Shown: positions 1 to 8,239 of the stretch, in pieces
Position numbering within the stretch: the stretch's first letter is position 1
Layout of the letters: every line of letters starts with the position of its first letter
Source of the DNA: DATKGQ01 sp035510715
GTDB lineage: Bacteria > Patescibacteriota > Saccharimonadia > Saccharimonadales > UBA4665
DNA: 22,355 bases
Assembly: GCA_035510715.1 (NCBI GenBank)
Contig: DATKGQ010000027.1
Location: 1-22,355 of the forward strand
Direction of reading: 5' to 3'
Notes under the pieces: model-generated
The model's input: the letters and a program-made list of their open reading frames with translations, nothing else
What the model was told of the DNA's origin: nothing
The model's database searches: none
Program-made: the position numbers and the translations under genes

Positions 1-873
1 GCCACCGGTTCCTGGTCAGGCAGTAAATCGACATCCGGAACTGCTTCAACCGGAGCTTTAAGTACTACCAGTACCTATGCCCTAACTTGCACCGGTCTCG
101 GCGGTACGAGTAGTGCGTCTACAACCGTAACAGTGACAGCAGGGGTGCCAGTGGTGCCTGTTTCAACTAACCCCAGTGGCGTATCAATGCCGGCAGCTAA
201 TGCTTACCCTGGCTATACGCAGGTACTAGCTGATGATTTCACGGGCACGTCACTTAATCAGACAACGTGGAACGGATTCTATACAGACTTGTCACAGAAC
301 TGGCTCACGACGCACGGCACTGTCGCCAACAACGAGATCACAATGTCAGAGTATAAAGACAGCGCGAACAATGGCGTCTACACCGGTACAGGCCTGTCGA
401 CACGCACTGGCTGGACATCTGGCATGTCATTCGTGCGCGCTCGAACCGATGGCGCTGCCGGCGTCACCATGTGCATCGGCATGATTGGGCTGAACACTTG
501 GCCTCCCGAGATTGACTTCTACGAGGACTGGCCGTCAACCAATACGAGGCAACTGTTCACGGACAGCATCGTTTGGGGTGCGCCTGCAACATGGGAATCG
601 ACCGTGATCCGAAAGGTAAACACCTCAGTTGATGCGACGCAGTGGCACACCTACGGTGTCGAATGGAACCCGACCACCATCACTCTCCTCGTTGACGGCG
701 TAGCATGGGCAACGGTCCCGAACCCCTCCCCGACAGGTGCTAACAGTTTCAGTCAGCCGATGAAGCTGTTCATGCAGATCGAGACGGGAGATGTCGGTGC
801 GGAACCGACCTCGATCACGCCTGCAGTCGTTAATATGAACGTTGACTGGGCTACTGTCTACACACCCAACTAG
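1..873 (+). CDS. Glycoside hydrolase family 16 protein, C-terminal part (5' end outside window)
   Basis: The frame is open from base 1, so this is the last 290 residues of a longer protein. Residues 1-60 are rich in Ser, Thr and Gly with a YALTCTG stretch, like the end of an Ig-like or fibronectin-type linker of a secreted protein. The rest is a GH16 beta-glucanase/laminarinase-type jelly roll. The family signature EIDFYE lies at residues 170-175 (bases 508-525); in GH16 the first Glu is the nucleophile and the second the acid/base. HTYGVEWNP followed by a LLVDG strand is also typical. It probably cleaves a beta-1,3 or beta-1,4 glucan outside the cell; exact substrate cannot be read. Codons ending in C or G are far commoner than in most neighbouring genes, which suggests transfer. 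A GTG at 133 is an internal codon, not a start. Confidence 0.85.
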   Translation, partial: ATGSWSGSKSTSGTASTGALSTTSTYALTCTGLGGTSSASTTVTVTAGVPVVPVSTNPSGVSMPAANAYPGYTQVLADDFTGTSLNQTTWNGFYTDLSQNWLTTHGTVANNEITMSEYKDSANNGVYTGTGLSTRTGWTSGMSFVRARTDGAAGVTMCIGMIGLNTWPPEIDFYEDWPSTNTRQLFTDSIVWGAPATWESTVIRKVNTSVDATQWHTYGVEWNPTTITLLVDGVAWATVPNPSPTGANSFSQPMKLFMQIETGDVGAEPTSITPAVVNMNVDWATVYTPN

Positions 874-947
874 ATGACTTGTCTCAAACAGTATTTAGTG
901 TACGTGCTACTGAATATGTAGTTTGTTGTTAGATAACACTTGATTAT

Positions 948-975
948 CTTAGTCCTTCAGTTCGGCTGGACTAAG
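948..975. terminator. Possible weak bidirectional terminator hairpin
   Basis: CTTAGTCC at 948-955 is exactly complementary to GGACTAAG at 968-975, with a 12-nt loop. It sits between the convergent ends of the GH16 gene and the 157-aa gene. No T-run follows on either strand, so it is at best a weak or factor-dependent terminator. The rest of 874-1064 shows nothing recognisable. Confidence 0.35.
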
Positions 976-1064
976 GAACGATTCTCGAACCGCAATGTTT
1001 GACTGACCAGGTTGGCCTAGAACCTGTTTGGTTATTAGCTGAGTAAATATTTTTTATCGAATGT

Positions 1065-1538
1065 TTAAAATGGCTGAAATGGCTGTTTGGTTACGGAATT
1101 ATAGCTGACTGGCACAGTTAAAGTTTGTCCAGTTGGAGGGTAGGCGTTTGTTAATTTATCGAAATAACCTGTCGCCTCTGAGTTGTTGGCCTCAGTAAGG
1201 TATAAAAGAGGGCCGATCTCTGCATATATCATGCAGGTATTGTTGAGCTGGCTGGGAGTTAAGTAGGTTGGTACGAATGTTACGTTCCCAATACTTACTG
1301 GTTTACCAGAATCATTTTTAGTACCATAGCCAATTTTGTCAAAGTAATTCATGCAGGTGGTTAGTTGAAGACTGCCAGTCAAGTAGTTTAGATTTCCATT
1401 GTCCCAATCATATTTAACAACACACAAGGTAACTATAAGGGTAATATTTATCAGAATTGATAAATAAATACCAAATTTTATAAGTTCTTTCTTAGCTAGA
1501 AACTGGTTGGTCTTTTTAACTGCTTTGGCTTTTGGCAT
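1065..1538 (-). CDS. Hypothetical single-pass membrane protein, 157 aa
   Basis: Unrecognised. A Lys-rich cytosolic start (residues 1-21) is followed by one membrane segment (about 22-42, GIYLSILINITLIVTLCVV), then about 115 residues predicted outside. The outer part has two cysteines (C62, C102) that could pair, and several short polar loops. The arrangement (basic N-terminus, one anchor, small outer domain) matches type II anchored proteins. Start choice: ATG at 1538 with AGGA 8 nt upstream, so this gene uses an ordinary ribosome-binding site. It is convergent to the GH16 gene and has no same-strand neighbour. No function is proposed. Confidence 0.7.
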   Translation of the reverse strand: MPKAKAVKKTNQFLAKKELIKFGIYLSILINITLIVTLCVVKYDWDNGNLNYLTGSLQLTTCMNYFDKIGYGTKNDSGKPVSIGNVTFVPTYLTPSQLNNTCMIYAEIGPLLYLTEANNSEATGYFDKLTNAYPPTGQTLTVPVSYNSVTKQPFQPF

Positions 1539-1667
1539 TTTAATTTTCCTAATTTTATTCTATATCTTATAAAACTGAGTATACATCGAAGTTCCTGATA
1601 ATCAATATGCCCATGCTTTGGCTATCAAGCTTGAATCATATTGGCCATGTAAAATAATTGGTAGTGC

Positions 1668-1725
1668 TTGCAAATATATGTCAGTAAACTGATAATTAAC
1701 CTAACAATTTAAGCGGGAGCAGGGA
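1668..1725 (+). promoter_or_regulatory. Sigma-70-like promoter and leader of the 202-aa gene
   Basis: TTGCAA (1668-1673), a 17-bp spacer and GATAAT (1691-1696) form a good -35/-10 pair. The predicted start near 1703 leaves a leader of about 23 nt containing the purine-rich GGGAG and AGGGA just before ATG 1726. This gene therefore looks conventionally led, unlike many others here. Confidence 0.5.
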
Positions 1726-2334
1726 ATGAAACAGGAATCTTTAGCAGGACTGGTCGGAGACCAATTATCACATTTTGATAAACTTGATGACGAGGCTGAT
1801 GATAGAGTAACTAAATATCCGACAAATTATGATGAATACCTTGAGTTACCCCTAGAAAGCAGGTTGACATTGGCGATGGGTATGATTAGGGACGAAAAGC
1901 CCTTTAATAAAGTGGACGGGCATTCCGGAGAGCGTTTATTTTGTTTTCCCATAATGGATGATGATGAGCAAACAGCAACGGGTGTCCAGATTATGGCGCA
2001 AGTGGCCTATGATTCTGGTGGCTTCCGCACCCTGCCGGGACTAGCAATATTCATTGAGACTAGCCGTGGCGAACACACTGAATCAGCCAGATTAGCAATC
2101 TTGGAACAGTGTAACAGCTTTGGAGATAATCATGTAATTGTAGACAGAAAATATCATGTTAGAAGCTCCATACATTATAATAAAGTCTTGACTGACCCGA
2201 AAGGGAAACTGTTTAAAAACGTAGTTTACATAGTTGATAAGGGTGTTGCGGAACTTTATAAGACAATACTCGGCCCCCGAACCGACCGTGTCAAAGGACT
2301 AGGCAAGCTAGCAATCCTAGAAGTTGAATCCTAA
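1726..2334 (+). CDS. Hypothetical cytosolic protein, 202 aa
   Basis: Unrecognised. It has no signal peptide or membrane segment. The N-terminal 60 residues are acidic (KLDDEADD, NYDEYLELPLESR). Then comes a probable alpha/beta domain with regularly spaced hydrophobic strands (LFCFPIM, GVQIMAQVAY, GLAIFIET, HVIVDRKY, NVVYIVD, KLAILEVE). No catalytic motif stands out. ATG at 1726 follows a purine-rich leader and a clear upstream promoter, so the gene is probably expressed. It stands alone: the next gene starts 125 nt downstream. No function can be assigned. Confidence 0.7.
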   Translation: MKQESLAGLVGDQLSHFDKLDDEADDRVTKYPTNYDEYLELPLESRLTLAMGMIRDEKPFNKVDGHSGERLFCFPIMDDDEQTATGVQIMAQVAYDSGGFRTLPGLAIFIETSRGEHTESARLAILEQCNSFGDNHVIVDRKYHVRSSIHYNKVLTDPKGKLFKNVVYIVDKGVAELYKTILGPRTDRVKGLGKLAILEVES

Positions 2335-2459
2335 ATCTTTTGTTTTTGATAAAATCTTGTTATGGGAAAAACCAAAAGGTCAAAGCCTATTACTCTAAGG
2401 CGGTAAAAAAGAATGGAGTTACCTCTTAGAAATAGGATAAACTACGATGCAATAGTTAC

Positions 2460-3005
2460 ATGAAAAATAAAGCGTTCCGTTATATCTTCCTAAGCCAGTG
2501 TGTTTTAGTCGTTGGCCTGGCGATCTGTTATTTAATATATCCCCATAATGTGAATATTAGCTATCTGGGCAATCTCAGAGAAACTATCATTCCTTATGCG
2601 CTGGGTTTTATCGGCAGCAGCTACCTTTTGTGGAAAGCCTGTGTGCAATTTGATAGTCAAAAGAACTTGCAAAGAGCACTGAGATTTTTAGTTATATTTC
2701 TTCTAGCGATCCTTTGCACACCTTTTACCGTGGATATCGGTTTTCATATTGCCCATGACCTGGTCGCTTCAACATATTTCATGACGGCGTTCGTAATAAG
2801 TTGTTTAATACTAAAAATCTATAAAGTAAGTGTTTTAAACGTTATTTTATTATTAATTGAGTTCTTCAGCCTGATTACTTTAATTATCGTGTCAAGAAAT
2901 CCTCATTTATACCATTACCAGCTTTTCTATGAACTGTTGAACTTAATATCTTCCGGAATATTGCTTGATTATAATGTTCTTTCCAAGGGTCTATCTAAGA
3001 GTTAG
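2460..3005 (+). CDS. Hypothetical polytopic membrane protein, 181 aa
   Basis: Unrecognised integral membrane protein. About six hydrophobic segments are visible, near residues 7-27, 43-60, 74-94, 100-121, 124-145 and 153-173, joined by short loops. There is no conserved charged motif suggesting a transporter or enzyme class. The in-frame stop at 2433 and the lack of other starts fix ATG 2460. No Shine-Dalgarno sequence is present; AGGA lies 22 nt away, too far. A poor -10-like hexamer (TGCAAT, 2448-2453) sits 6 nt before the ATG, so a leaderless start is possible but not convincing. Confidence 0.65.
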   Translation: MKNKAFRYIFLSQCVLVVGLAICYLIYPHNVNISYLGNLRETIIPYALGFIGSSYLLWKACVQFDSQKNLQRALRFLVIFLLAILCTPFTVDIGFHIAHDLVASTYFMTAFVISCLILKIYKVSVLNVILLLIEFFSLITLIIVSRNPHLYHYQLFYELLNLISSGILLDYNVLSKGLSKS

Positions 3006-3095
3006 AGAATACCACCTTAAAAGATGACTATTCCTTTAAGTCAAGTACGTTGATTATTGAGTCTAACCATAGATTAGGGTTGGAATTAACCATTC

Positions 3096-3110
3096 TGTTA
3101 TCATTAACTT
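3096..3110 (+). promoter_or_regulatory. Extended -10 promoter giving a leaderless prolyl oligopeptidase mRNA
   Basis: TG-T-TATCAT (3096-3104) is followed by exactly 6 nt (TAACTT) and then ATG 3111. Position +1 would be the A of the start codon. No Shine-Dalgarno sequence is present. Confidence 0.55.
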
Positions 3111-5150
3111 ATGAAATATCCATCTACGCCAGTCAAGAAGCATGTCGAAACAATCCACGGACATCGAATCATTGATAATTATCGGTGGTTAGAAAGAAAT
3201 ACTTCATCAAACGTTAAAAAATGGATAGATGCTCAAAATAAATTAGTAGACCAGGTCGTACCCAGGAAATTGCAAGTAAATTTCGAGAAAGAACTGAAAC
3301 AAAATTATAATTTCCTCAGCATGGGAACGCCCCATTATTGCAATGGTCAATATTTCGGGATGGAACGCAGACCAGGCCAGGAACGAGGGGTGCTATATGT
3401 ATGGAGCGGCTTAAACGGTAAAAGAAGAATCCTGATCAACCCCAATAAACTTAGCCAACAAACCAAACATATTGTAAGTCTTGACTACTGGGTAATCTCA
3501 CCCAAGGGTAATTATGTGGCTTACGGAGTTTCTGAAGACGGCAAAGAACTGGCAGTATTAAAAGTCATGGAGGTTAAAACTGGTCAGATTATCGAGATAA
3601 TTGCCAAAAACGCTTCTTGGGCATCAATCACTTGGATGCCGGATGAAACAGGTTTTTACTATACGAAACACCCGGACAGGGGTTCGGTGGCGGCGAACGA
3701 ATTAAGGTACTACCAAAAAGCCTACTACCATAAATTAGGTACAAAACCAAGCTCAGACAAAGAGATCTTCGGTGGCGGGCGCCCCAAGGAAGAAGGTTAT
3801 GGACTGGAGTTGTCGAATGACGGTAGATGGCTGGCAATTTCCGCTACCCAGGATTGGGAGCGTAATGATCTATATATGTATGATTCAAAATCCGGCAAGC
3901 TAACCAATCTAATAGTAGGCTATCAAGCACAATTTGAAATTACCTTTACTAATGAGCGGGTATTGCTATATACAAATTACAAAGCCCCGAATTACCGGGT
4001 TTTAAGCGCCAGTCTTGATAACTTTATTCTCCCGCCTGACAAATGGGGAAAATTTATTCCGGAAAGAAAGAATAAGTTAAGCGGCTATGCCATAACCAAA
4101 GACCAGCTTTTAGCTATCTATCTAATAAATGCTACTGCTCAGGGTATCCGGTTTGATCTCAACGGTAAAGAAACTGGCAAACTAACGCTGCCCAAACATG
4201 CTTCTCTTTCATATATTTGCGCCAGGAGAGAAGAGACAGAATTTTTCTATGACTACCAATCATTCACTACGCCAGGAATAATAAATCATTATAACCCGGC
4301 CACCAGGATAATAAGCGTATATTACAGGAATAGATCTACAATCAACGAATCTGATTATCTGATAAAGCAGGAATGGTTTAAGTCTAAAGACGGTACCCAG
4401 GTACCAATGTTTATTGTTCACCATAAAGGCCTGAGGTTAAATGGTAAAAATCCTACAATCCTGTATGGTTACGGCGGTTTTGAAATGTCAAATTTACCAT
4501 TTTTTCTTAGGCACTTAACTCCATGGCTGAGTAGGGGTGGGGTATACGCTATTGCCAACATCCGGGGTGGCGGTGAGTTCGGTAAAACCTGGCATACCGG
4601 TGGCATTAAAAAATATAAGCAAAAAAGTTATGATGACTTTATCGCTGCTGCGCAGTACTTAATTACTAAAAAATACACTAATAATAAAAAATTAGGAATT
4701 CTAGGAGCAAGTAACGGTGGACTGCTGGTTAGCGCGGTGGCGGTCCAAACACCGGAGCTTTTCAAAGCTGTTGTATCGCAAGTTCCGTTAACAGACATGG
4801 TACGCTTTCCTAAATTTTTAATTGCCAGCCGCTGGAAATCAGAATACGGCGATCCGGATAATCCTGAAGATCTTAAATACATCTTAAAATACAGTCCGTA
4901 CCACAATGTGAAGAATAGTAAAAACTACCCCGCTTTTCTATTTATTACCGCAGAGAATGATACTAGAGTTCATCCGATGCATGCTTATAAGATGGCTGCA
5001 TTGCTCCAGAGTAAAGAAAATAAAGAGCCGGTATTAGTTTATACAGAAAATTCAACTGGTCATCAGGGCTCGTTAACGATGAGCCGTTTCTATAAAGATC
5101 AGGCTAAAATACTGACTTTTTTTGTAGAACAACTGGGTTTAAATAAGTAG
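3111..5150 (+). CDS. Prolyl oligopeptidase (S9A), cytosolic
   Basis: A serine peptidase cleaving short peptides after proline. The 679 residues match full-length family members (about 690-710). Residues 1-75 start with the typical YPSTPVKK...DNYRWLE segment. Residues 75-420 form the beta-propeller that restricts access to small peptides. Residues 420-679 form the alpha/beta-hydrolase domain. The catalytic triad is visible: Ser534 in GASNGG, Asp617 in ENDTRVHP and His651 in STGHQG. The oxyanion segment YGYGGF lies at 452-457 and NIRGGGEFG at 483-491. There is no signal peptide, so it should act in the cytoplasm on imported or turnover peptides. It appears monocistronic with its own leaderless promoter; a convergent hydrolase gene lies downstream. 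Confidence 0.93.
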   Translation: MKYPSTPVKKHVETIHGHRIIDNYRWLERNTSSNVKKWIDAQNKLVDQVVPRKLQVNFEKELKQNYNFLSMGTPHYCNGQYFGMERRPGQERGVLYVWSGLNGKRRILINPNKLSQQTKHIVSLDYWVISPKGNYVAYGVSEDGKELAVLKVMEVKTGQIIEIIAKNASWASITWMPDETGFYYTKHPDRGSVAANELRYYQKAYYHKLGTKPSSDKEIFGGGRPKEEGYGLELSNDGRWLAISATQDWERNDLYMYDSKSGKLTNLIVGYQAQFEITFTNERVLLYTNYKAPNYRVLSASLDNFILPPDKWGKFIPERKNKLSGYAITKDQLLAIYLINATAQGIRFDLNGKETGKLTLPKHASLSYICARREETEFFYDYQSFTTPGIINHYNPATRIISVYYRNRSTINESDYLIKQEWFKSKDGTQVPMFIVHHKGLRLNGKNPTILYGYGGFEMSNLPFFLRHLTPWLSRGGVYAIANIRGGGEFGKTWHTGGIKKYKQKSYDDFIAAAQYLITKKYTNNKKLGILGASNGGLLVSAVAVQTPELFKAVVSQVPLTDMVRFPKFLIASRWKSEYGDPDNPEDLKYILKYSPYHNVKNSKNYPAFLFITAENDTRVHPMHAYKMAALLQSKENKEPVLVYTENSTGHQGSLTMSRFYKDQAKILTFFVEQLGLNK

Positions 5151-5214
5151 CCTTAACTAAGTTCTGTTTTTTACCGGTATTATTTGGGCGACTCCAGTAT
5201 TAAATTTGAGCAGA

Positions 5215-5775
5215 TTAATTAACTTTTAGCAATCTTTTTAGCAAAGAAAATTCTTTGTAGGGTTGATTGAATTTACCTGAACCCATGTGTCCTTGACCCG
5301 TAGCCACAACTAGTGCGGCATTAAGTTTAATCGCTATCGGCAGGGCTTGTTTGTCGTTACAACCCCATGGGTCGTTGTCTGAGTTGATAAGTATGATTTC
5401 TTTGGCGGCTTTCTTTATGTTATCCCAGTCGTAGTCTTTTTCAAGCATCAGGTCTGAATAGCCATTGTCATTTAGCGATTGGTAAAAACCAGAAACCAAT
5501 ATGACTTGTTTCGGTTCAATTTTTACCCATTGCAGGAAACTGAGAATAACCGGGCAGGCCGATGAATGACCGATAATGATAGTCTCTTCATCTTTATAAG
5601 GCATATTGTCTTCAATATAGTTCCTGGTTTCTTCAAGATTTGGTTTCTCGGTGTGGGGAAGCAGCGGCCACCAGACTTGATGTCCCTTTGATTCTAAGAA
5701 TGATTTTGTATCGCCAAACCAGAAATAATCTTTATCACTGCCGCCCGTACCGTGTAATAGCCAAGCTGTTTTCAT
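5215..5775 (-). CDS. RBBP9/YdeN-like alpha/beta hydrolase, 186 aa
   Basis: A small serine hydrolase of the RBBP9/YdeN type (about 180-200 aa). Strand 1 and the oxyanion region read WLLHGTGGS (residues 5-13). The nucleophile is Ser71 in GHSSA, the likely acid is Asp135 in SDNDPW and the base His163 in QGHMGSG. The natural substrate is unknown; the family has ester/peptidase-like activity. The frame extends upstream to a TTG at 5853. I choose ATG 5775 because the product then begins with the first beta strand as in relatives, and an extended -10 lies exactly 6 nt upstream. The upstream 26 codons would encode a polar, family-atypical extension. It is convergent with the prolyl oligopeptidase gene. 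Confidence 0.85.
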   Translation of the reverse strand: MKTAWLLHGTGGSDKDYFWFGDTKSFLESKGHQVWWPLLPHTEKPNLEETRNYIEDNMPYKDEETIIIGHSSACPVILSFLQWVKIEPKQVILVSGFYQSLNDNGYSDLMLEKDYDWDNIKKAAKEIILINSDNDPWGCNDKQALPIAIKLNAALVVATGQGHMGSGKFNQPYKEFSLLKRLLKVN

Positions 5776-5790
5776 AAATATATCATAGCA
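5776..5790 (-). promoter_or_regulatory. Extended -10 promoter, leaderless start of the RBBP9-like gene
   Basis: On the minus strand TG-C-TATGAT (5790-5782) is followed by ATATTT (6 nt) and ATG 5775. It decides the start in favour of the shorter protein. Confidence 0.55.
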
Positions 5791-5866
5791 TTTGACAATA
5801 TTTATGCCCGGATTGGTCTTCCTGTGTAAAGGTGATGGCTGAATTTGTAGCAATCTTTGGTTTGTT

Positions 5867-5992
5867 TTACTTTTTAGGTTTGGGATTCCATCGCTCGTAC
5901 AGCAAGTAAATAACTACCCATCCCAGAGGACCACAAAAGAATAAAATAACAAATAATATCCACTGCAGAGCTCTCTGGGTTTTTATATTCAT
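5867..5992 (-). CDS. Small membrane protein, 41 aa
   Basis: A short reading frame on the minus strand in the gap before the hydrolase gene. The product starts MNIKTQRALQ, continues with one hydrophobic segment (about residues 11-34; WILFVILFF, then CGPLGWVVIYLLYER), and ends in a basic tail (NPKPKK). The pattern resembles short one-pass proteins of the PLDc_N type (WxLxxxxF..GxLxYLLxxR), but that likeness is by eye only. Support for a real gene is the promoter: a perfect TATAAT exactly 6 nt before ATG 5992, with AAGACA 16 bp further upstream. It could be cotranscribed with the hydrolase gene 92 nt downstream. Confidence 0.6.
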   Translation of the reverse strand: MNIKTQRALQWILFVILFFCGPLGWVVIYLLYERWNPKPKK

Positions 5993-6026
5993 ATCTCGAT
6001 TATATATGAAAAGAGCGTTCTGTCTT
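5993..6026 (-). promoter_or_regulatory. Promoter of the 41-aa gene, leaderless spacing
   Basis: On the minus strand: AAGACA (6026-6021), 16-bp spacer, TATAAT (6004-5999), CGAGAT (6 nt), ATG 5992. Confidence 0.55.
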
Positions 6027-6079
6027 GATTTAGAATAGCATTGCTCTATTGCTGCCTAAATTTTCTTGCCGCCGATAAG

Positions 6080-6114
6080 TTGACTATAATACGCAATAAT
6101 GTTATTATATTTTT
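6080..6114 (+). promoter_or_regulatory. Near-consensus promoter placing +1 on the ATG of the 219-aa gene
   Basis: TTGACT (6080-6085), exactly 17 bp, then TATTAT (6103-6108) preceded by an extended TGT, then ATTTTT (6 nt) and ATG 6115. This is the best-formed leaderless promoter among the chromosomal genes of the window. Confidence 0.7.
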
Positions 6115-6774
6115 ATGACTTCAACAGAAGCAACAGAATCTAGAGAGACCCATAGTCTTGAGTGGCGCCATAAGTTAACTCCTTCCGCCAATGCATTGCT
6201 AGGGGCGATTACTACAGTTGCTTACAGTGAACTGGCAATCCCCAATCTTCATGTTAATAGTTATAAATCTGTTTTTTCTAGCGACGAAAGGATCCATGCC
6301 CGTCGGATATTCTTAAAAACCAGGTACCACATCGGGGAACTATTGTTATGGCTACACCCAGAAGAAGAATGGGATTCTATCAATGCTGCTGGCGACGAGA
6401 GAAGCATCGCGGATATATCTTTACTTGAGTATAAAAAACAAGGCGGCAACATGAAGCTACGAGCTGCGCAGATGCCGCCTAAGGAATACCGGAAAACTAG
6501 GCTTTTTGGTGAGGTTATTGTCCTAGGAAACGGACTGGTTGTGGGGGGTTCAAATTATCCTAAATTTTATGCCAACCGAAATTTGCCCCAAGACGAGGTC
6601 TCTAGTATTGCAAGCATGTTTAATGCTTTGGGATTATTGCCCTGCGATGCTGGTGGGTTTGCCGATCTTGGTCCAAGATCCGTAGAAAACCTGAGTAATT
6701 TTTTAGTCAACGATATTGGCTCGAGAATTCAACCAGGCAACAGCACACAACAAACCGTTGACATAGTATTTTAA
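6115..6774 (+). CDS. Hypothetical protein, 219 aa
   Basis: Unrecognised. No signal peptide or membrane helix is seen. A Ser/Thr/Glu-rich start (1-20) precedes a likely helical region (25-90, including RIFLKTRYHIGELLLWLHPEEEW). After it comes a beta-rich part with FGEVIVLGNGLVVGG (about 130-145), and a C-terminal region that includes SIASMFNALGLLPCDAGG. The last 15 residues look disordered. It has a strong leaderless-type promoter, so I take it as a real, expressed gene. It is convergent with cutA. No function is proposed. Confidence 0.7.
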   Translation: MTSTEATESRETHSLEWRHKLTPSANALLGAITTVAYSELAIPNLHVNSYKSVFSSDERIHARRIFLKTRYHIGELLLWLHPEEEWDSINAAGDERSIADISLLEYKKQGGNMKLRAAQMPPKEYRKTRLFGEVIVLGNGLVVGGSNYPKFYANRNLPQDEVSSIASMFNALGLLPCDAGGFADLGPRSVENLSNFLVNDIGSRIQPGNSTQQTVDIVF

Positions 6775-6841
6775 AAGATCAACGCGACTTCTAGATAGTC
6801 GATCATTGGTTGGCTGACCTTGGTTAATAAAAGCCCGGACT

Positions 6842-7150
6842 TTATTTATTAAGCGTATCTTTCAGCCATTTTATTACTCCAGGTGTAGTCTTTATGACGG
6901 GCACAGCAGTTAGTACATATTCATCATAGCTATGAATTTTAGTAACGATCTTCTCAATTTCATCAAACTTTTCTTCCAAACTTTCCATTGTAAGCAGGAC
7001 TTCATCATCATCATTGATTTTTCCGTCCCACCAATAAGAAGAGCTGACAAGCGAACGGCGCGCACACGCTATCAGTTTTGCTTCTAGCAACGCCTGGCTG
7101 ATGGTTCTCGTTTCGTTATCATTCGCGCATGTTAGATAAAGTATTATCAT
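6842..7150 (-). CDS. cutA: CutA1-family divalent-cation tolerance protein
   Basis: A 102-residue protein of the CutA1 family, usually about 100-115 aa. It is a small ferredoxin-like trimer linked to metal tolerance, with some members binding other small ligands. Visible signatures: the N-terminal strand MIILYLTCAN, ALLEAKLIACARR, SYWWDGKINDDDEVLLTMES (45-64), and the C-terminal YVLTAVPVIKTTPGVIKWL. Most relatives have Y-x-W-x-G-x-[IL] here, matched by YWWDGKI. ATG 7150 is supported by an extended -10 exactly 6 nt upstream. It is divergent from the erythromycin-esterase-family gene, 99 bp apart, and convergent with the 219-aa gene. Confidence 0.9.
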   Translation of the reverse strand: MIILYLTCANDNETRTISQALLEAKLIACARRSLVSSSYWWDGKINDDDEVLLTMESLEEKFDEIEKIVTKIHSYDEYVLTAVPVIKTTPGVIKWLKDTLNK

Positions 7151-7165
7151 GGCCTCAGCATATCA
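7151..7165 (-). promoter_or_regulatory. Extended -10 promoter, leaderless cutA
   Basis: On the minus strand TG-A-TATGCT (7165-7157), GAGGCC (6 nt), ATG 7150. An AAGGAGG lies about 36 nt upstream of the ATG, too far to serve it. Confidence 0.5.
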
Positions 7166-7249
7166 AGAAGAGACCCTCAAGCCTCCTTATAAATAGTTTT
7201 TTAGTTGCTCAATATACTTAACCTTTTTAAAGATGTATCATCAAAAGAT

Positions 7250-8230
7250 ATGATTAAGTCAAAAACAGACAGTAATTGGTTTCATAAATACTCTTTTGAG
7301 TTACAGACGACTGATCCGGATGTGCCGCTCAATGATTTAAAACCGCTAGCAGCAATGATCGGTTCGGCTAGAATTGTGGGCATGGGAGAAGCCACCCATG
7401 GCAGCAAAGAGTTTACACTAATCCGCTATCGAATACTGAAATTCTTGGTTGAAGAAATGGGGTTCAAGGGTCTTATTCTTGAGACACCTCAGCTGCCGGC
7501 GAAGGCGATCGATAAATACATAAAAACAGGTAAGGGTAATGCCAAAAAACTACTCAGCGATCTTGGATACTGGGTCCATGATACCCAAGAAGTACTCAAT
7601 GTGATCGAGTGGATGAAAGAGTACAATCAGCTGCATCCATCAAACCAGCTATCATTTTACGGTTGTGATATTCCGGCAGATGATAAACGGCGCGATCAAG
7701 GATTCAGTGCCCGGGATAAAGCCATGGCCGATAACTGTTTAAAATTCTTAAAAACACCTGGCGGGGGGGTAAAACTTGCCTTGTGGTCACACAATTACCA
7801 TATTTATCATTCATGTGATCTTGATAACCAAGGAAACTTTTTGAAGGATAAGTTAGGCAAAAATTATTTTGCGCTCATATCCCTATTTAACGAAGGAAAA
7901 TTTAATGCTTTCTTGTGGGACCGGAAGACTGAGCGTACCAAGGGTTTTAAGACTTTTAACTTTCAGGCAGCCGGTGCAGGCACCTACGAACAGGTATTTG
8001 CTGAGACAAAATGGCCGCTGGCTATCTTTGATATTCAGAAAGCGGCGGAGCAGGCAATAACTAAAAAAGAACTGCTTAAAAAATATACAGTGCGAGAGGT
8101 GGGTTCAGTATTTACGCCTGATGAGCCAGAGACATTTCAGGTCCAATACTGCTTATTTAAAGAGTGTGAGGCCATTATTTGGGTTAATACGGTAACTGCT
8201 TCAACGTCATTATGGCGATCCAACAAGTAG
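7250..8230 (+). CDS. Erythromycin esterase-family protein
   Basis: A member of the erythromycin-esterase family (PF05139). The family includes Ere macrolide esterases and many hydrolases of unknown substrate, so a resistance role must not be assumed. Motifs: VGMGEATHGSKEF, holding the conserved Glu and the catalytic-type His; GLILETPQ; SFYGCDIP; and KLALWSHNYHIYHS, with the second His region. The length, about 326 aa, is shorter than the 400 of classical Ere. Start: the frame opens at TTG 7205, but ATG 7250 is more likely. It begins closer to the domain, and a TATCAT hexamer (7236-7241) lies 8 nt upstream. With TTG the protein would be 341 aa, and TATAAA (7188-7193) could serve it. The gene is followed 46 nt later by the ABC transporter gene. 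Confidence 0.82.
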   Translation: MIKSKTDSNWFHKYSFELQTTDPDVPLNDLKPLAAMIGSARIVGMGEATHGSKEFTLIRYRILKFLVEEMGFKGLILETPQLPAKAIDKYIKTGKGNAKKLLSDLGYWVHDTQEVLNVIEWMKEYNQLHPSNQLSFYGCDIPADDKRRDQGFSARDKAMADNCLKFLKTPGGGVKLALWSHNYHIYHSCDLDNQGNFLKDKLGKNYFALISLFNEGKFNAFLWDRKTERTKGFKTFNFQAAGAGTYEQVFAETKWPLAIFDIQKAAEQAITKKELLKKYTVREVGSVFTPDEPETFQVQYCLFKECEAIIWVNTVTASTSLWRSNK

Positions 8231-8239
8231 CTTTTATTA

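Noticed and set aside
965..1010. Minus-strand GGTTCGAGAATC resembling a tRNA T-arm
   Set aside because: The bases on either side do not pair as a 5-bp stem, and no acceptor, D or anticodon arms can be drawn around it.
5776..5853. N-terminal extension of the RBBP9-like hydrolase from TTG 5853
   Set aside because: The extension is atypical for the family, starts with a rare codon, and the extended -10 lies inside it at leaderless distance from ATG 5775.
6777..6841. Hairpins CGACT/AGTCG and AAAGCCCGGACTTT between convergent genes as terminators
   Set aside because: One stem is only 5 bp without a T-run; the other is an imperfect palindrome with no room for a loop.
7250..8230. Macrolide resistance gene
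   Set aside because: The family motifs are clear, but most members of this family are not macrolide esterases and the protein is shorter than Ere; substrate cannot be inferred.
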